Shown piece after piece: positions 6,983 through 13,212 of a stretch of 14,172 nucleotides of DNA; position 1 is the stretch's first letter, and every line of letters starts with the position of its first letter. Origin of the DNA: DATKSG01 sp035531775. GTDB taxonomy: Bacteria > Actinomycetota > Acidimicrobiia > Acidimicrobiales > UBA8190. The stretch is taken from assembly GCA_035531775.1 (NCBI GenBank), contig DATKSG010000050.1, forward strand, positions 1 through 14,172, in the 5' to 3' direction. Both the position numbers and the translations under genes were made by a program. The notes beneath the pieces are model-generated. The model had not been told where the DNA came from, made no database searches, and saw only the letters and a program-made list of their open reading frames with translations.

Positions 6983-7875
6983 GGACCTTCGCCCAACTGC
7001 TGTTCTCGGGCCTCGCCCTCGGGGCCATCTACGCGCTGATCGCCTTGGGCTTCACCGTCATCTACCGGGCCAGCCGCGTCATCAACTTCGCCCAGGGGCA
7101 GCTGCTGGCCCTGGGGGCCTTCACCACCTCGTGGCTGGTGTCGAGCGGGAAGCTGCCGTTCTGGGCCGCCTTCGTCATCGGGGCCCTCGGTACCGCTGCG
7201 GTGGCGCTCGTGTTCCAAAGCGGCGTGCTGCGTTTTGCCCTGGGCCGGCCCGACTTCACCATCGTCATGCTCACCTTGGGCCTGGCCACCGTGCTCAACT
7301 CGGCCATACCCACCGCCTTCGGCGACTTCCCGCGCACAAACGGCGACCCGTGGGGGGCCTCAGCCGCGCACATCTACGGCGTGGCGCTGCCCTGGGTGAA
7401 GATCTGGACCATCGTGGCCGCATTAGTGGTGCTGGTCGGCTTCTTCGCCTTCAACCGGTACTCCAAGTACGGCCTGGCCATGCGCGGCGCGGCGCTCGAC
7501 CCCGAGGCGGCGTTGGCCGTGGGCATCCCGTTGCGCCGTGTGTACGCCACCGCCTGGGTCCTGGCCGGCGTGGTGGCCTGTGTGGGGGGGGTGTTCCTGG
7601 CCGGCTACCCCAACACCTTGGACCCGACGGTGAGCAACGTGGCCTTTCTGGCCTTCCCGGCCATCATCCTGGGTGGGATCGACTCCACCACCGGGGCGGT
7701 GCTCGGCGGCTTCGTCATCGGCGTGGTGGAGGAACTGACAGCCGGGTACCAGCCGCAGTACGCGTCGTGGTTGGGCCACAACTTCTACTTGGTCGCTCCG
7801 TACGTGGTCATGATCGCGGTGCTGCTGGTACGGCCCTACGGGCTGTTCGGCACGCGTCCGGCGGAGCGACTGTGA
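6979..7875 (+). CDS. livH: LIV-type ABC importer permease, LivH family
   Basis: A 298-residue integral membrane permease with about eight hydrophobic segments. The N-terminal signature LALGAIYALIALGFTVIYR leading into RVINFAQGQLLALGAF (residues about 12-48) is diagnostic of LivH. The cytoplasmic coupling loop is visible as RYSKYGLAMRGAALDPEAALAVGI (about 161-184). The protein ends with LLVRPYGLFG near the C-terminus, as LivH proteins do. It forms the transmembrane pore with LivM. The start is ATG 6979 in an ATGA overlap with livG, and its stop overlaps the livM GTG. An uninterrupted run of eight G at 7584-7591 codes for Gly-Gly within the frame, and the reading frame is intact across it. Confidence 0.94.
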   Translation: MRTFAQLLFSGLALGAIYALIALGFTVIYRASRVINFAQGQLLALGAFTTSWLVSSGKLPFWAAFVIGALGTAAVALVFQSGVLRFALGRPDFTIVMLTLGLATVLNSAIPTAFGDFPRTNGDPWGASAAHIYGVALPWVKIWTIVAALVVLVGFFAFNRYSKYGLAMRGAALDPEAALAVGIPLRRVYATAWVLAGVVACVGGVFLAGYPNTLDPTVSNVAFLAFPAIILGGIDSTTGAVLGGFVIGVVEELTAGYQPQYASWLGHNFYLVAPYVVMIAVLLVRPYGLFGTRPAERL

Positions 7876-8915
7876 GCAGGCGGCAACGGCGCGCCCTGGC
7901 CGTGACGGTGCTGGTGATAGCGGCGGTGGCGCTGCCCTTCGGGGTGAACGCCTACTGGCGTGCCACCTTCGTCTTCATCCTGATCGCCGCGCTCGGTGCC
8001 CTAGGACTCGACGTGCTCACCGGCCGCACCGGCCAGATCTCGCTGGGACACGCCTTCTTCCTGGGCGCGGGTGCTTATGCCGGTGGATATCTCGGGGGCA
8101 ACCTGCACCTGAACGCCGTCGTGTGGATCCCGGCTGCCGGAGTGGCCGCCGGTATCCTCGGTGCTCTGGTCGGCCCCACCGCCCTACGCCTGCGCGGCCT
8201 GTACCTGGCCATCGTCACCATCGGGCTGGTCTTCATCGGCCAGCACATCTTCGTGAACGTGACGGCCATTTCGGGCGGCCCCGGCGGGCGGGCTCTGCCG
8301 GCCCCGTCGTTCGGACCTGTGAACTTCGCCACCGGCTACAGCATCGGCGGCCTCACCATCAGCCACGACGAGCTGTACTACCTCTTGGCCTTACTGCTGC
8401 TGGCTCTTGGCATGCTGTACGTGCGCAACCTGGAGCGGTCGCATCTGGGCCGTGCCATGGCCGCCGTGCGAGAACGCGAGTTGGCCGCCGCCGTGCTCGG
8501 TGTCCACGTGGCGCGCACCAAGGTCACCGCCTTTGTCATCTCGTCGGCCATGGCCGGCGTGGCCGGGGCCATGTACGCCTCCTACCTCGGGTTCGTGGTG
8601 CCCACCCAGTGGGACCTGCTGCTATCCATCGAGTACGTGGTCATGATCGTGGTGGGCGGCATGGCCAGCCTGTGGGGGCCGCTGCTCGGGGCCGTCTTCG
8701 TAATCGGCTTCCCGGCACTGCTCCAGGACGTGTCGGGTTCGCTGCCGTTTCTGTCCAACGGGCTCGGTGGCGGGGTGATCTCGGTGTCGGACGCCTCGGC
8801 GGTCATCTACGGCGGCCTGCTCATCGTCTTCCTGCTCATCGAGCCGCGCGGCGTGGTGGGGTTGGTCACGAGGCTGCGGACACTGGCCACCCGGCGGCGG
8901 GCGGCGGCCCCATGA
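7872..8915 (+). CDS. livM: LIV-type ABC importer permease, LivM family
   Basis: A 347-residue multi-spanning membrane permease, second half of the importer pore. LivM hallmarks are LDVLTGRTGQISLGHAFFLGAGAYA near the N-terminus and the coupling loop SHLGRAMAAVRERELAAAVLGV, followed by MAGVAGAMYASYLGFV and MASLWGPLLGAVFV. The start is a GTG inside a GTGA overlap with livH. The codon would otherwise lie inside a frame open far upstream, but SRRQRRALAVTVLVIAAVALPF after it is a normal positively charged start into the first membrane helix. The gene ends 71 bases before the receptor start, so the strict overlap chain breaks here. Substrate cannot be read from the permease. Confidence 0.93.
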   Translation: MSRRQRRALAVTVLVIAAVALPFGVNAYWRATFVFILIAALGALGLDVLTGRTGQISLGHAFFLGAGAYAGGYLGGNLHLNAVVWIPAAGVAAGILGALVGPTALRLRGLYLAIVTIGLVFIGQHIFVNVTAISGGPGGRALPAPSFGPVNFATGYSIGGLTISHDELYYLLALLLLALGMLYVRNLERSHLGRAMAAVRERELAAAVLGVHVARTKVTAFVISSAMAGVAGAMYASYLGFVVPTQWDLLLSIEYVVMIVVGGMASLWGPLLGAVFVIGFPALLQDVSGSLPFLSNGLGGGVISVSDASAVIYGGLLIVFLLIEPRGVVGLVTRLRTLATRRRAAAP

Positions 8916-8986
8916 CGGTGGGAGGCCGTCGAAAGGTTCCTGGCTCATACCGGACAACGAAAGAAAAGGAAAGAGAGGACTTGCGC
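8914..8986 (+). promoter_or_regulatory. Receptor gene leader: short hairpin and purine-rich ribosome binding region
   Basis: Right after the livM stop, GACGGT and GCCGTC (8914-8930) can pair into a small hairpin. The following 8955-8979 stretch is almost all A and G, unusually A-rich for this DNA, and contains the Shine-Dalgarno AGAGAGGA (8972-8979), 7 bases before ATG 8987. The layout suits stronger translation of the receptor than of the membrane subunits. No clear promoter was seen. Confidence 0.4.
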
Positions 8987-10270
8987 ATGCGCAGGACATT
9001 GCAGCACTACACGAAGGGGGTGGCACTGCTGGGCACGCTGGCACTGGTGCTGGCCGCCTGCTCTTCGAGCACCACGCCGTCGTCCTCGGGGTCGATCAAG
9101 ACCGGCCCTGGTGTCGACACAGCCACCAAGACCATCACACTGGGCGTCCTCACCCCTGAGAGCGGCCTGGCCTCCATCATCGGCAAGCCCCTCACCGAGG
9201 GGCAACAGGCCTACTTCGACAACCTGAACGCCACCGGGGGCATCGACGGGTGGAAGGTCAAACTGGTGGTGGAGGACAACAAGTACGACCCCCAGACCCA
9301 GGTCCAGGTGTACGACCAAATCGCCGGCAACGTCCTATTCATGGCGCAGTCGCTCGGTAGCCCCACCACCCAGGCGATCGAGTCCCTGGCGACGGCCCAA
9401 AACGTCCTGTTGGGCACGGCCGCCCAGGACTCGGCGTTCGTGACCCAGAAGATCAATGCCGTGGTCGGCACGCCCTATGCCGAGGATGTGGCCAACTCGC
9501 TGTACTACGTGACCCACACTCTCGGACATGGAAACGCCAAGGTCGGAATCGTGTACCAGAACGACGCTTATGGCGGTGACGGCTTGCGCGGCTACACCGC
9601 AGCGTTGAACGCCTATCACTTCGACGACGTCGGGCACGCCACCTACAACGTGACCGACACCGAGCTCACGTCCCAGGCGCTGGCCATGAAGAACGCCGGA
9701 GCCCAATACGTGGTGGTCACCGCCATCCCGACGTCGGCCGCCCTGCTCATCGGAGCCGCCGCCGTCATCGGATACCACCCCCAGTGGATCCTGCAGGGAC
9801 CGGCATGGTCGGAGTACCTCATCACCTCCGACGGCACACCGACGGGGACCAAGACGCCGGTGGCTGCCGCCCTGACCGGAGCCTGGGTGCTCGGCTTCGA
9901 AGCCCAGTGGGGCGACACCTCGGTGCCCGGCATGGCGGCGTTCCTGGCCGCCCATGACAAGTACGAGGCCACCCAAGTGCCCGACGGCTACTTCATGTAC
10001 GGATATGCCCTCTCCATCATGGAGAAGGACGTGCTGGCCAAGGCCATTGCAGCCGGGGACCTCACCAGGGCGGGCATCCTGAACGCCAAGCTCCACCTCG
10101 GCACCGTCGACTTCGGGGGGCTCATCCCCACGGCCACGTACACGCCGAGCCTGGGGCCGGCCGACCGCGAGACCGACATCGCCCAGGTGGACCCGACGGT
10201 GACGGGCCTGCTCAAGGTCATCCAGCCCTACTTCGAGAGCAGCGCGGCGAAGGGAATGGCCGCCAGCTGA
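8987..10270 (+). CDS. LIV-type ABC importer substrate-binding lipoprotein
   Basis: A 427-residue extracytoplasmic solute receptor (periplasmic-binding-protein type I fold, Peripla_BP_6 / LivJ-K family). Residues 1-25, MRRTLQHYTK then a hydrophobic core ending VLAAC, form a lipoprotein signal with lipidated Cys25. A Ser/Thr/Pro-rich linker follows, then the receptor domain starting TITLGVLTPESG. KVGIVYQNDAYGGDGLRGY and the second-lobe pattern YVVVTAIPTSAALLIGAA are typical of the fold. I chose ATG 8987 because of its strong ribosome binding site and ideal signal peptide. An in-frame ATG at 8912 overlaps the livM stop (ATGA) and would add 25 charged residues in front of the signal, so it is less likely. 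Family receptors bind branched-chain amino acids, amides, aromatic acids or other carboxylates; the ligand here is unknown, with the neighbouring oxidase/ThDP genes hinting at a 2-hydroxy- or 2-oxoacid. Confidence 0.92.
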   Translation: MRRTLQHYTKGVALLGTLALVLAACSSSTTPSSSGSIKTGPGVDTATKTITLGVLTPESGLASIIGKPLTEGQQAYFDNLNATGGIDGWKVKLVVEDNKYDPQTQVQVYDQIAGNVLFMAQSLGSPTTQAIESLATAQNVLLGTAAQDSAFVTQKINAVVGTPYAEDVANSLYYVTHTLGHGNAKVGIVYQNDAYGGDGLRGYTAALNAYHFDDVGHATYNVTDTELTSQALAMKNAGAQYVVVTAIPTSAALLIGAAAVIGYHPQWILQGPAWSEYLITSDGTPTGTKTPVAAALTGAWVLGFEAQWGDTSVPGMAAFLAAHDKYEATQVPDGYFMYGYALSIMEKDVLAKAIAAGDLTRAGILNAKLHLGTVDFGGLIPTATYTPSLGPADRETDIAQVDPTVTGLLKVIQPYFESSAAKGMAAS

Positions 10271-10304
10271 GCGGCGTCGCCGCCGTTGGTCACCTCGATG
10301 CCTC

Positions 10305-10338
10305 CACCCGGCGCCGGCTCCACGCCCGGCGCCGGGTG
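10305..10338 (+). terminator. Strong GC hairpin after the receptor gene
   Basis: CACCCGGCGCCGG (10305-10317) and CCGGCGCCGGGTG (10326-10338) pair perfectly over 13 bp with an 8-base loop, starting 34 bases after the receptor stop. No T-tract follows. It is probably a terminator or RNA 3'-end stabiliser for the importer transcript, and it would leave the TetR gene largely to its own promoter. Confidence 0.65.
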
Positions 10339-10374
10339 AGGGGCACCACATCGCCCGAGGATCGTAGGCAAGCC

Positions 10375-11028
10375 ATGGCAGAAGCGGACACCGGTCGCAC
10401 CCCGCCGTTGCCGCGCACCGAGCGGGGTGAGCACACCAGAGCGCGGCTGCTCGAAGCAGCCGAGCACGTCTTCGCCGAGCGCGGCTACCACCAGGCCTCG
10501 ATCGTGAAGATCACCGAGCGCGCCGGCGTGGCTCAGGGCACCTTCTACCTGCACTTCGTGTCCAAGCTCCAGGTCTTCGAGGAGTTGGTGGACGACCTGA
10601 ACAGCAGGGTGCGCCGGGCCATGACTGATGCTGCCGTCCGGGCCTCGAGCCGCATCGAGGCCGAGCAGCTGGGACTGGAGGCCGTTCTGGCTTTAACGGC
10701 CGAGCACCCGGCGCTGTACCGGATCATCCGCCAGGCCGAAGTCGTCTCTCCTCCGGCGCTCCAGCGCCACTACAGCGCCGTGGCCGGGGCCTACAGCGCC
10801 GGGTTGGCGGCGGCCATGGGCCGCGGCGAGATCCTCCCAGGCGACCCCGAGGTCATCGCTTATCTCCTCACGGCCATCGGCGAGATGATCGGCATGCGCT
10901 GGATCCTGTGGCCCCGGGCGGCCTCGGTGCCCGAGCCGGTACTGGCCGAGGCTATGGCCTTCGTGACCCGTGGCCTCGGGGCACCTCCGGTAACGGGGGC
11001 GGGCGGGGCGTCGGGGGCCACCCACTGA
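10375..11028 (+). CDS. TetR/AcrR-family transcriptional regulator
   Basis: A 217-residue regulator of standard TetR size. The N-terminal DNA-binding domain spans about residues 21-69: TRARLLEAAEHVFAERGY, then the helix-turn-helix ITERAGVAQGTFYLHFVSK, with the TFYLHF recognition-helix pattern diagnostic of the family. The rest is a helical ligand-binding and dimerisation domain, which gives no clue to the ligand. I chose ATG 10375; the in-frame GTG at 10336 sits inside the hairpin, has no ribosome binding site and would add 13 residues. It sits immediately downstream of the importer genes on the same strand. By position it is the best candidate to bind the CAGGTTGA repeat cluster at 5365-5406 and sense the imported compound or a metabolite. 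That link is inference. Confidence 0.92.
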   Translation: MAEADTGRTPPLPRTERGEHTRARLLEAAEHVFAERGYHQASIVKITERAGVAQGTFYLHFVSKLQVFEELVDDLNSRVRRAMTDAAVRASSRIEAEQLGLEAVLALTAEHPALYRIIRQAEVVSPPALQRHYSAVAGAYSAGLAAAMGRGEILPGDPEVIAYLLTAIGEMIGMRWILWPRAASVPEPVLAEAMAFVTRGLGAPPVTGAGGASGATH

Positions 11029-11051
11029 GGTCTGCGATGCGGCCGGCTGGG

Positions 11052-11086
11052 TAGGGTCATCGGGAGGCCACGAGCGAGGAGACCCG
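11052..11086 (+). promoter_or_regulatory. Candidate -10 and ribosome binding site for the aldo/keto reductase
   Basis: TAGGGT (11052-11057) fits the TAnnnT -10 pattern of actinobacterial housekeeping promoters, and AGGAGA (11077-11082) is a clear Shine-Dalgarno four bases before ATG 11087. No good -35 is visible, so the gene may be read from its own weak promoter or from the TetR transcript. Confidence 0.3.
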
Positions 11087-11944
11087 ATGGCGAGCAGTCG
11101 ACCGGTGCACAAGAGCGGCACGTTCCGTCTGGGGACCCTCGAGGTCCACCGGCTGGGATACGGGGCCATGCAGATCACCGGCAGCGGCGTGTGGGGGCCG
11201 CCCAAGGATCCCGATGAGGCGCTGCGCGTGCTGCGACGGGCGGCAGAATTGGGTGTGGACTTCGTGGACACCGCCGACTCCTACGGGCCCCATGTGTCGG
11301 AGGAGCTCATCCACAAGGCACTGCACCCCTACACCGACATGGTGGTGGCCACCAAGGCCGGGCTGGTGCGCACCGGGCCGGCGCGCTGGCACCCGGTGGG
11401 GCGTCCCGAGTACCTCCGCCAGCAGTGCGAGATGAGCCTGCGGCGACTCGGCGTGGAGCGCATCGACCTGTTCCAGCTGCACCGCATCGACCCCAAGGTC
11501 CCGGCCGAGGAGCAGTTCGGGCTCCTGGCCGAGTTGCGCGACGAGGGCAAGGTGGCCGAGGTCGGCCTGTCGGAGATCACCGTGTCCGACATCGAAGCGG
11601 CCACGGCCGTCGTGCCGGTGGTGAGTGTGCAGAACCTCTACAACCTGAGTGACCGCAAGTCCGAAGCTGTACTCAAGCACTGCCAGGGTGCGGGCATCGG
11701 CTTCATCCCCTGGTTCCCCATGGCCAGCGGTGAGTTGGCCACCCCCGGCGGCGCGCTGGACAAGGTGGCGTCGGCTCTCGGGGCCACGCCGGCGCAGGTG
11801 GCCCTGGCCTGGTTGCTGCACCGGTCTCCGGTCATGCTGCCCATCCCGGGGACGTCCTCGGTCGGCCACGTGGAGGAGAACTGCGCGGCGGCCGAGCTCA
11901 CCCTCGACGACGAGCAGATGGCGGCCCTCGACGCCGCTGCCTAG
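11087..11944 (+). CDS. Aldo/keto reductase, YdbC/PdxI-like
   Basis: A 285-residue NAD(P)H-dependent (beta/alpha)8-barrel oxidoreductase. The catalytic tetrad is complete: Asp61 and Tyr66 (DTADSYG), Lys90 (ATKAG) and His132 (LFQLHRID). The C-terminal cofactor motif IPGTSSVGHVEENCAA is present. The N-terminal stretch, with LGTLEVHRLGYGAMQITG then GVWGPPKD, closely resembles E. coli YdbC, shown to be the pyridoxal reductase PdxI. However, AKR specificity is poorly predicted from sequence, and as I recall the YdbC sequence it does not have His at the position of His132. Possible roles are therefore pyridoxal salvage or reduction of an aldehyde from the upstream ThDP enzyme. It lies 58 bases after the TetR gene on the same strand, and it converges with the phosphoesterase genes. 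Confidence 0.9.
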   Translation: MASSRPVHKSGTFRLGTLEVHRLGYGAMQITGSGVWGPPKDPDEALRVLRRAAELGVDFVDTADSYGPHVSEELIHKALHPYTDMVVATKAGLVRTGPARWHPVGRPEYLRQQCEMSLRRLGVERIDLFQLHRIDPKVPAEEQFGLLAELRDEGKVAEVGLSEITVSDIEAATAVVPVVSVQNLYNLSDRKSEAVLKHCQGAGIGFIPWFPMASGELATPGGALDKVASALGATPAQVALAWLLHRSPVMLPIPGTSSVGHVEENCAAAELTLDDEQMAALDAAA

Positions 11945-11945
11945 G

Positions 11946-11961
11946 GCGCCGGCGGTGGCGC
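11946..11961. terminator. Short hairpin in the convergent gap
   Basis: GCGCC-GGCGGT-GGCGC forms a 5-bp stem just after the reductase stop, in the 35-base gap between convergent genes. A terminator is expected there, but the stem is short and no T-tract follows on either strand, so the assignment rests mainly on position. Confidence 0.25.
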
Positions 11962-11979
11962 TAAGTACGAGGGGCGCTC

Positions 11980-13212
11980 TTACGGGTTGGTGTAGACGTC
12001 GGCCCCGAAGCCGTGCGCGTCCTCGGCCAGGCCGATGCGGCTCACGCCGAAGATGTCCTCCATCGAGGCCAGCAGGGAGTAGTGGTTGTAGGCCGTCTGG
12101 GTCATCGTGCCCGGGGTGATGTAGGGCGAGAGCAGCACCGCTCCCACCTTCCCCCCGCCCATGCCTTCGATGCCGGGCAGCGGGGAGTTCGGCCCCGGCG
12201 TCTCGCCACAGCACGAGCTCGGGTCCCCGCCCGGCGGGCCGGCCGCTTCGTCGAAGGTGACCACGAGCAGGCCACCGGCTCTGAAGGCGGGCGAGTTGGT
12301 GATGAGCGGCACCCACGTCTTCAGAAATGCATCGGTGTCGGCCACCGCACTGGGCCCGGAGGCAGTCTGGTTGGTGCAGGGGTAGTCGTGGCCGTCGTTG
12401 CACACGTTGGGCACGATGAACGACAGCGCCGGGGTGGTCGATGCCGATGCCAGATCGGTGGCCAGGCCGGTGGTCCCCGTCGGGGCGCCGGCCGGCAGCA
12501 CCCCGGCGGTGGTGCCCAGGGGCACCACGTGGGCGTCGCAGTAGGCGGCGTCGTCGATGACGCCGCGGAAGTATACGAAGGGGTCATGGCGCGACACATA
12601 GCCGTCGCCGCTCACCGCCGACTGGGTCTTGTCCTGGCTGTTGAGCGCCGGGTGGCCGCACACCGGGGCCTCGCGTGTGGGCACGTTGCCCATGTCCTGC
12701 ATGTAGCCCTTCCAGTTGAGCCCGGCCCCGGTGAGCTGGCTGGCGATGGTCGGTACCGACGTCGGGTAGACGCACCCGGTGCCGATGGCCTGGCCATCCA
12801 AGGCGGTGCCGGTGTTGTTGACGAGTGGAGGGGTGCCGACGAAGTCGTCGTAGAGCTGGCAGTCGCCCTGGTTCTGGGGATTGGGGGCCTGCCCGCTCAC
12901 CATGGCCACGTAGTTGTCGTTGCTCAGGTGGCCGGTGCCGTAGTAGTTGGGCACATACGCGCCTTCGGACACCAGGGTCCTGGCCAAGTAGGGGTCAGCC
13001 GAGGGGTTGCCGAAAGTGGACGTAGAGGTCTCGTTCTCGAGCACGATCACGAAGACGTGCTTGATGGGCGGCACGGCCGAGGACGACACCGTGGCGGCGG
13101 TGGGGGCGAGCACGGCCCACGCGCCGAGCGAGGCTGCCGCTGCTGCGACTCCCCACGTAGTGGCGCGACGCGTTATGTGGCTCGGTCGACGTCGAAGTGC
13201 CGCCATGGTCAT
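11980..13212 (-). CDS. Exported phosphoesterase-family protein (acid phosphatase-like)
   Basis: A 410-residue protein of the phosphoesterase (phospholipase C / AcpA-type acid phosphatase) superfamily. It has an Arg-rich N-terminus and a hydrophobic signal (about residues 20-42), then the mature start IKHVFVIVLENETSTSTFG (50-68), which contains the family's metal-binding ENxS-like motif. Later motifs are HDPFVYF (209-215), VPNVCNDGHD (268-277), VVTFDE (317-322) and YNHYSLLASMEDIFGV (375-390). Eight cysteines in the mature part fit an oxidised, exported protein. I chose ATG 13212: it overlaps the preceding gene's stop as ATGA and has AAGGGA five bases upstream. Nearby in-frame ATGs at 13218 and 13206, or a start at 13254, are possible. 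It likely hydrolyses phosphate esters outside the cell; whether phospholipids or soluble esters cannot be told. Confidence 0.87.
   Translation of the reverse strand: MTMAALRRRPSHITRRATTWGVAAAAASLGAWAVLAPTAATVSSSAVPPIKHVFVIVLENETSTSTFGNPSADPYLARTLVSEGAYVPNYYGTGHLSNDNYVAMVSGQAPNPQNQGDCQLYDDFVGTPPLVNNTGTALDGQAIGTGCVYPTSVPTIASQLTGAGLNWKGYMQDMGNVPTREAPVCGHPALNSQDKTQSAVSGDGYVSRHDPFVYFRGVIDDAAYCDAHVVPLGTTAGVLPAGAPTGTTGLATDLASASTTPALSFIVPNVCNDGHDYPCTNQTASGPSAVADTDAFLKTWVPLITNSPAFRAGGLLVVTFDEAAGPPGGDPSSCCGETPGPNSPLPGIEGMGGGKVGAVLLSPYITPGTMTQTAYNHYSLLASMEDIFGVSRIGLAEDAHGFGADVYTNP

Noticed and set aside
7584..7591. Run of eight G inside livH as a possible phase-variation switch or sequencing error
   Set aside because: The LivH frame is intact on both sides and Gly-Gly fits the sequence; such short G runs are common in DNA of this composition.
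8912..8989. Start of the receptor gene at ATG 8912 overlapping the livM stop
   Set aside because: It would put 25 charged residues before an otherwise ideal lipoprotein signal; ATG 8987 has a much better ribosome binding site.
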